From Plantago ovata (lineage: Eukaryota; Streptophyta; Magnoliopsida; Lamiales; Plantaginaceae): 64,000 nt of DNA. The notes under the pieces are model-generated. The model made no database searches and was not told where the DNA came from. It saw only the letters and a program-made list of their open reading frames with translations. Below are positions 58,113 to 64,000 of the stretch, piece after piece (position 1 is the stretch's first letter; each line of letters begins with the position of its first letter). The stretch is from the NCBI GenBank assembly GCA_028274465.1, contig CM051456.1, positions 19,997,033-20,061,032 of the forward strand. The letters run 5' to 3'. The position numbers and the translations under genes are program-made.

Positions 58113-61100
58113 TTATGGATTCTGAATCGAGTCACCAGGTTGTTGGACTGGGTTGGGGTCATTCAGGGCCTCCTTGCACGTGCTCCAGTAGTGGCGTCCC
58201 AACTTCCCGCATCGTCTGCACACGAACTTTCGGATGAGTTTTGTCTTCCTGACCCGAAGCCTTTTCTCTTGCGGGCGGCCCGCCCCTTTCTGCATGGTAG
58301 GAGGAACAATCTTTGCGTGTGTATCCGTATCAATGAACTCAAACTTCTCAGTAGTCGGGATGGAGTTGATGTCAACTGAGTATGCCTTTTTGTACGTGTC
58401 GGCGAAGTAGTATGGGTCAATGAGGTCACGCACATCAATTTTCTCCCTGGTTATCACAGATATAGCGTGCACACATGGGAACCCAAGTACCTGCCATTGC
58501 CAACACGTGCAAGTCTTCTGTGATAAGTCTACCTGCAACTAGGCTATTAGAAATCCTGGAATTTGGGAAACGCATTTAAGCTAACATTTAAACTAGTATA
58601 TAATTTACAGAAAGCTATCAATTCGACAAAGTTCTACAAAATTTACAGATGGCAATCAACTTTTCTCAGTAACCATTTGAGCATCTGAAAATTTATAGTT
58701 AACTTTATAATAAAATTTACAGGAGGATATCAAGTAAAGCCAGAAACCATAATGAACAAATTTAGGTAACTTAAGATTACTCATGGAAAACAATAATAGT
58801 ATATAAAGTATGATTTATGTGATATAAGCAGATGATTTGGAACTGCACATTTATATATACTTAGACCTATGTGTTCAATTCTATTGGAAAAGCGAACTTT
58901 TGTATTTAATGCTTTCTATCATGAAGAAGAGATAGGAAGTTTATATTATTTAAAAAAAAAAAAAAAAAAAAAAAGACTCAGTAGCTATATATAATCATGA
59001 TAAGGAGAACTAATCGACATGGTTAGTTAGATGATATTAATTTACATACATGTATATTATAATGGGACCAATATTGTAATCATGGCACTTACAGTTGTCG
59101 ACGGGTCAGAGTGGACGAGATATTTCACCCCTTTAATAGCAACTTCGATTGACCACGATGATGCAGATCCCTCATACATGTTCCACTTGGCTTCCATGAA
59201 TTGTGTCATGGCCCCAGTCCATGTTTCCGCGCCTGCACGCCTATCAACAAACCACGCCATAAGCTGTGCCCTAATCATGTCCACAATATGTGTAATTGGG
59301 AGGGAACGTGCAGAAAGAATCCAGTTGTTGAAGGATTCTGCTGCGTTGCTGGTCATCTCACCATAACGAAGTAGCTCGGGCGAGAATGCAACACACCACC
59401 GTTCTGGTGGCAGATCTTTCATCCAATTAACTACCACTTCACCTCCTAGCCTATGCAACTGACGGAGCGCATCTTCGTATAGACGCATGTTTGGTGCGTA
59501 TGCCACGTTGGCAAGCAGGAAGCACATGATGTTACGCTTCTTCTCTGTGTTGCGACTCTTAGGGGAAGCAGTGCGTAGGTTCTTCATGAGGTGGTAAAGG
59601 CAGTAGAAGTGGAGGGGCTTCTTGTCAAACACTATGTCGAAAGCTTTTAGTATGCCACCCGCTCGGTCGGATACATACATTATTTCCTGTGCATGGTAAA
59701 TGTGCTCCTGCAGCAGCCGTATGAACCATACCCAGTTCGAAGTATTTTCATTGTCAACGACTGCAAAAGCGACTGGGAACAGACCTGTACAGAATGACAT
59801 TTTAATATGTATGAGTATGGGTGTTGATACTAGCTTAAATTATGTGCAATATGAATGCAACAATTTGATTACGAAAAAATGCCACTCACCTTACCCCAAT
59901 GTTTCATGTTATTTATTTCAGACTTACGATGAATGACGGGCTAAATCTGGTAGTGAAGGTAAGAAGATTATCACACATTCGCACTAATATTAAACCAACT
60001 TCACCATTACCAATCCGTATCACATAAGCACGCAAAAAGGTGATCGTAAATGGTTTGGTTAATGAGAAAACATGTCTGGCTATGTTGGAAATAACATGAA
60101 TGCTCAATAATTAACACATAACAATACTCTCAGCAACCCTACTGTCCCATACTACACCAAGTTATGATTATTAATTATAGTGTTGAGTAATAGCACCAAT
60201 GCGTTATAAGATGTAAAAAATTTCAGTAGCATAACAGATTTTTTGAAAAAAAAGGCCAAATTTTTTTTCTTCAATAAAATATGCTAAAACATATTAGCAA
60301 AAGATGCATGATACACATGCTGTAGTATAAGACAGAATGAAATCCTCGAAAAATGAAAACTATCCAAAATGGCAGCAGATACTACAAGATAATGTATGTG
60401 CAGGTATAGGGGTCTGACCTTGATTGCCATCTTTGGCAGTAGCTACGAGTATTGTCCCCTTGTATCTGTTTCTCATGAAGGTACCGTCAACAAAGAGCAT
60501 GGGCCTGCAGTACCGGAAACCGTCTAGTGATGCCTTGAAGGCGAAGAAGAAACGCTGAAATTTGTTGCTAGCTACATCAACCTGTAAATCAACAATGCTA
60601 CCTGGGTTGGTTGTTCGAATAGCCTCAGAGTACCACCGCAGTTCATCGAAAGATGATGAGTAGCTTCCGAAGATGTTAGCCTTAGCCTCCTGAACCCCCT
60701 ATAAACCTTCATGTATGGGATATCGAAACCATGCGTAAGTAGTAAAGATGCCTTGACGCGACAAGGTTTAATGTCAGGCTTTTCTTGGACTTTTTCTTGT
60801 ATCAACCCTGCAATAAGCTTTGCTCCCATCCGTTTGGTGTCATTCCGCATCACTGACAATCTGCAAGTATGTTTGAGATCTGCATTTTTGATTACCATGG
60901 CTTGAGTAACATCATCCTTGGTGGTGTTTATGAACCAATTGCACCCATCTGCACCCCTCCACTTACAATGTGCTTTGGTGTACTTAGTATCATTCCTCTT
61001 CCACTTGAAGTGGAAACCTAGCTTCGATGCATACTTGCTAAGCTCCTGCCTATATTCTTCCACACCACCTAGGAAAACTTGCCCTACACCAGTTATAATC

Positions 61101-62690
61101 CTGACCCATTCCTTTGACATAAGCAACTTTTCGGTTGGTGGTTTGGAGATATCGTAGTGTGGGGTACTGTTATTGATGCCCTGAAACCATTCACCACTTG
61201 ATTCCCTGTCATCCCTACACCTCTTTTTGGCTAGCTTACCTGAGTTGCACAAATAATCAGACTATTAGAAATCCTTAAAATTAGGAAGCGGATATAAGAT
61301 AACATTCAAACAAGTTTGATAAAGTTCTAGAAAGTTTACAGGAATATATCAATTTTTCTCAGCAACCATATGAGCAGATGTAATAATTTAGTTTACTTTT
61401 GAAGAAGATATACAGAAAGATATCAAGAACTCTCAGCAACCAGTTGGAGCAGCCCCCAAATACGATAAAGAAAATTTACATGAAGACATAAATAATTTTC
61501 CTGATTAGTATGAGTTGTGTAAGTGGAAGGAGGTAGCAAGTTAAACAAACTACAACTTTAAAAATGCATAAGTTCATACTGAGATCAGCTAGTTTTACAT
61601 GTAGCATATACATATGAAATAGTAGACATTTTCAGAACTTGTATCATGATATTAGTTCCATACATTTTCTGACTTAAGTTTATCATAATGTGCTAATAGA
61701 GAGCAACAATCAGAAGAGCAATATCAGAAGTTGACACCCTACATGCCCCCCCAATTGTATTTAAATTTGCCTTGCCAATAAGTCTCAAATGTTATCTACA
61801 ACTCCAGTCCCAAATGTTATCTACAACAAGTTTAATACTCCAGACAAGTCAGACACTCATAATTCAGCCACAATCAAACAATTAAAGTTCATACAATACA
61901 TATGCACCCACATTCATGAATGTAAACCAGAAAATTTATAATTTTTACCTGACCCCCGTGATCCTTGGCTGTTTTGAGAATGTGGAGGTGCACCTGCACC
62001 TGTGGTGGTTGATGCCTGGATCGGTGGTTGCGGCGTTCCGTACTCTTCCTCATATTCGCCACTGTCCTCGCTGCTGTTGAAATCCCCGTAATCAGATGTA
62101 TCACCACCCCCACTGTCGTCGATGTTGTCGTCACCAGTACCCCCGGATTTGTTGAAATCTTCATACGCAGAGGCATTGATCTCGAAATCTCCATCTGTTA
62201 ATATGGCCTCATATTCAGACAAACAGAAATCCCCAGGACGCCCATGGGCAACATTTTCAGGTGGCGATGTTGTCTTCGTAAATTGGGTGTAGGGTTCTTC
62301 TTTGTTAGGGTGTGTAGACTTTGGCTTGCCTGGGGGATGTGGAGCCTTGTTCTTTTTGGGTGATGTTGCTCGGGTTTCCGTCAAAACGGATGGAGCTGTT
62401 ACTGATTCAGTGTGAAGGTGTATGTTTACGAGTGGGGGAATGAACATCCTAGCCATGACAAGCATGGTGGCGAATTCTTGCTCAGATGAAAGCGAGCAGT
62501 TGGAGCAAGATCCAACGTCGTATTTGAATGCAACCAAATTGGGTGGGGTTTCAGGAAACTTACCCTTTGCAACTGCTATGAAATCTGAAAGACAGCTGAA
62601 TTCGCTAGATTGGAAAGGCAAATTGATCGTGGGCGTCTGTAGGACAAGAATAACGTGGTGTGCGGCGCCGTTCGGCGGTGGCTGAGACAT
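58113..62690 (-). CDS. Mutator-like (MuDR family) transposase, four exons, one 1-nt deletion
   Basis: Exons 62690-61949, 61239-60419, 59784-59093, 58532-58113. Phases close to 891 aa if the G5 run at 60695-60699 (minus strand) is read as G6; as given the frame leaves at KVYRG and GVQEAKANIFGSYSSS continues in the next frame. Order: PB1-like N-terminus (HHVILVLQTPTINLPFQSS), acidic linker, MuDR DNA-binding domain (FLGGVEEYRQELSKYASKLG ... HCKWRGADGCNWFI ... HTC), DDE catalytic domain (D in MLFVDGTFMRN, D in MYVSDRAGG, E in NAAESFNNWI), SWIM zinc finger CTCWQWQVLGFPCVHA and a C-terminal zinc knuckle CRRCGKLGRHYWSTC. This enzyme would mobilise the element by cut and paste. Apart from the one base it is complete, which points to recent activity. 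Confidence 0.92.
58533..59092 (-). repeat. Transposase intron 3, shares sequence with intron 1
   Basis: The 3' end of this intron (about 58540-58740) aligns with the 3' end of intron 1 (about 61254-61450): shared words CTATTAGAAATCCT, AAAGTTCTA, TTTTCTCAG(T/C)AACCAT. The 5' halves differ. Poly-A/T at 58951-58974. Confidence 0.75.
59785..60418 (-). other. Transposase intron 2
   Basis: Non-coding 634-bp intron between the two DDE-encoding exons, with GT at 60418 and AG ending at 59785 on the minus strand. Nothing else seen. Confidence 0.7.
61240..61948 (-). repeat. Transposase intron 1, shares sequence with intron 3
   Basis: 709-bp intron between the PB1-like and MuDR-domain exons. Its last ~200 bases match intron 3. 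It also has a local duplication around 61785-61830 (TCCCAAATGTTATCTACAAC / TCTCAAATGTTATCTACAAC). Confidence 0.75.
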
Positions 62691-63410
62691 GATGGGTTAG
62701 TTTTTTCGGATGTGATTTGGGGCTTTTCTGGTTCTCGTTGTCTGATGGAGTAATGCAGAAGTTTTCAAATTCTGTGGTGGGTATATCTTCGAATTTTACT
62801 GTTCGAAACAAATTTTACGTTTTGTTTTTACATCTCGGTAAAAAGAGGAGGATTCCGACGCCGACTATTAAGTAGCGACGTGGACTGATTATATCCATCC
62901 AGCACACCGCCTGATGCACATGGCATTATTGATTCCGTAAGCAACCCAGAATTTACAGATTGGGTCATTTTTTTTGCACCACAATCAATAATGACCCCAT
63001 TTGTTAATTAATTTGTGATAAAGATTATTATGTTAGATGGTTTCCAATTGTGTATTAATTTGTAAAAAACCGATTTTCTTATCATGGAAATTTAATGTCA
63101 TTAGTTTATATATGCACTAAAGGCACATCCGCCGGTTAGTATGTAGAGAACGTCTCCCGTGAGACCACTAGTTTCGTGAGACCAAAATGAGACTCAAAGG
63201 AACTAGAAATTAGATAAAAAAAATCGTTGCTCCAACTAATAACTCGCGGGTCATGTTATAACCCGAAGCAAAACCGGATCCCTTCACCTAAACCCGTTAA
63301 AATCAGAAATCTTTTCTCTCTCCATCTCTGCAACAAAACATCGATTCTCTCGTCGATTATCTCTCTCTACGAATCGTCGATTCTCTCTCTATCTTCAACG
63401 AAAAACAAAT
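62691..63410. other. Right flank of the MULE transposase; promoter of next gene
   Basis: 62691-63120 should hold the transposase promoter and possibly the element's right end; a short inverted pair GGGTCATT (62965-62972) / AATGACCC (62990-62997) is the only symmetry noticed. 63130-63250 has TE-like phrases (AACGTCTCCCGTGAGACC). 63314-63395 is a CT-rich, (TC)n-like leader directly before the next ATG. Confidence 0.5.
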
Positions 63411-63729
63411 ATGAGGAACAACGATTACTCTCCTAGATCGTTGAATGAATTGAACAATTTGAGGATTAGATTGGCGCAATTGAAGAATTCGAAAAGGGGA
63501 AAACGTTCAAAGGAAATTAAGGAATCACCAGCGGTTGAAGTCGATCATATAGAAGAATAATTCACTGAAATAGCTGAAGGATTTGCCATGAGACAATCCG
63601 AATTTGATGTAGAAGAAGATTGCAGTGAATTTGCTGAAGGATTTGTTGAAGATATTGATGAAATACCTAGAGATGGAGAATTCACAGAACCTTCAGCTGA
63701 TAAGCACAAAGGACCTGTTGAACAATCAG
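63411..63729 (+). pseudogene. First exon of an unidentified gene, in-frame stop, runs off window
   Basis: A CT-rich leader precedes ATG 63411 (MRNNDYSPRSLNELNNLRIR). After 49 codons an in-frame TAA at 63558-63560 is followed in the same frame by 56 more open codons to a good donor (CAG|GTATGT at 63729/63730). The second part repeats a phrase: FTEIAEGFAMRQ then CSEFAEGFVEDI. The acidic, charged composition is like N-termini of FAR1-related or other transposase-derived plant proteins, but that is a guess. Either translation starts at ATG 63588, or the gene is broken. The remaining exons lie beyond the window. Confidence 0.45.
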
Positions 63730-64000
63730 GTATGTTACAATTTTGTTTGAGGTTTATTCTTTTGATGTTTGAGTTTCATTCATATACTGATTGAGTTTTA
63801 TAAAACTCAATCAAATTTTCTGAGTTTTACTTTGTAAAGTTCTGCATGTTACGATTTCTTTGAGTTTTATGCATTATGATTTGAGTTTTGTGACAAAAGT
63901 TTCTGAGTTTTACTCTGTAAAGTTCTGCATACATTGTATAGGAATGGCTTGAAGTTATGGGATCATGAATTGAGAATCTTTGGGGTTTATGTTGTTCTGC
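63730..64000 (+). other. Partial intron at window end
   Basis: Follows the donor at 63730. Contains degenerate direct repeats of TGAGTTTTACT(T/C)TGTAAAGTTCTGCAT at about 63820 and 63905. No acceptor is reached before the window ends. Confidence 0.45.

Larger units (their letters stand above)
38135..62690. mobile_element. Large Mutator-like (MULE) composite region with accessory genes
   Basis: This span, bounded by the outermost genes and not by proven ends, contains a MULE transposase gene (58113-62690, minus), an Ulp1-like protease gene (38135-44784, plus), a two-B3-domain gene, two GRF zinc-finger genes, an unknown 127-aa gene, a captured HVA22 fragment and a 4.3-kb motif tract. MULEs carrying Ulp1-like genes (KAONASHI-type in Arabidopsis, similar ones in melon) and MULEs with several accessory genes (VANDAL) are known. 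Whether this is one ~25-kb element or several nested ones is undecided, as neither TIRs nor a 9-bp duplication were recognised. Confidence 0.6.

Noticed and set aside
58140..58440. Open frames overlapping the transposase 3' exon
   Set aside because: Shadow frames of the SWIM/zinc-knuckle exon with no independent support.
37830..63130. Terminal inverted repeats for the whole MULE-like unit
   Set aside because: I compared 37.8-38.1 kb with 62.8-63.1 kb by eye and saw only short chance matches (GGGTCA words). Not reported as TIRs.
1..64000. LTR retrotransposons
   Set aside because: No gag-pol, no primer-binding site next to a TG..CA repeat and no long direct repeats of LTR type were found; the direct repeats seen are local tandem ones.

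Overview
The window is nuclear DNA of a flowering plant, most likely a eudicot. The evidence is AT-rich intergenic DNA, GT-AG introns, plant-only gene families (an ETO1-like ethylene regulator, a plant-type GRX-like protein, two-domain ubiquitin E1, B3 and HVA22 families) and plant transposon families (Stowaway, PIF/Harbinger, MULE with Ulp1, LINE). I cannot name the order or species.

Layout. 1-8.2 kb is repeat-rich intergenic DNA: a 5'-truncated LINE with intact target-site duplication (1451-2234), a 941-bp element with ~130-bp terminal inverted repeats (4062-5002), and a hairpin repeat (7722-8022). 8.2-10.6 kb holds a three-exon kinase-fold gene whose catalytic motifs are degenerate. 13.2-13.8 kb is a three-copy ~200-bp tandem repeat. 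14.46-18.54 kb is a full-length PIF/Harbinger element (TTA duplication, transposase plus Myb/SANT-like ORF, both with one disabling lesion). 21.1-21.8 kb is a GRX-like gene (minus). 24.7-28.5 kb is an EOL2-like gene (minus) with one apparent missing base. 29.9-36.9 kb is a ubiquitin-activating enzyme E1 gene (minus), intact over six coding exons.

38.1-62.7 kb looks like one very large Mutator-like (MULE) element or a nest of related ones. In order it holds: a 16-exon Ulp1-protease gene (+), a two-B3-domain gene (+), a GRF zinc-finger/coiled-coil gene (-), a 4.3-kb tract saturated with GTAC-centred motifs (AGTACTAGTACT, GTAGTACCAGT) arranged in nested duplications, a second GRF zinc-finger gene (+), a 127-aa gene of unknown function (-), a captured HVA22 fragment (+) and a four-exon MULE transposase gene (-). 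The two GRF genes diverge from the motif tract. I infer, without proof, that the tract is an array of binding sites and that the B3 protein is the candidate reader, in an arrangement comparable to the sequence-specific anti-silencing systems of Arabidopsis VANDAL MULEs. Terminal repeats for the whole unit were not found. The last kilobase begins another gene that runs off the window.

How the genes relate. The host genes (pseudokinase, GRX-like, EOL2, UBA1) are independent loci. EOL2 and UBA1 both act in ubiquitin-dependent proteolysis but share no visible regulation. Several genes need one single-base correction for an open frame (EOL2, Ulp1, B3, transposase, Harbinger ORF1). Some of these may be assembly errors in short homopolymers rather than real mutations.
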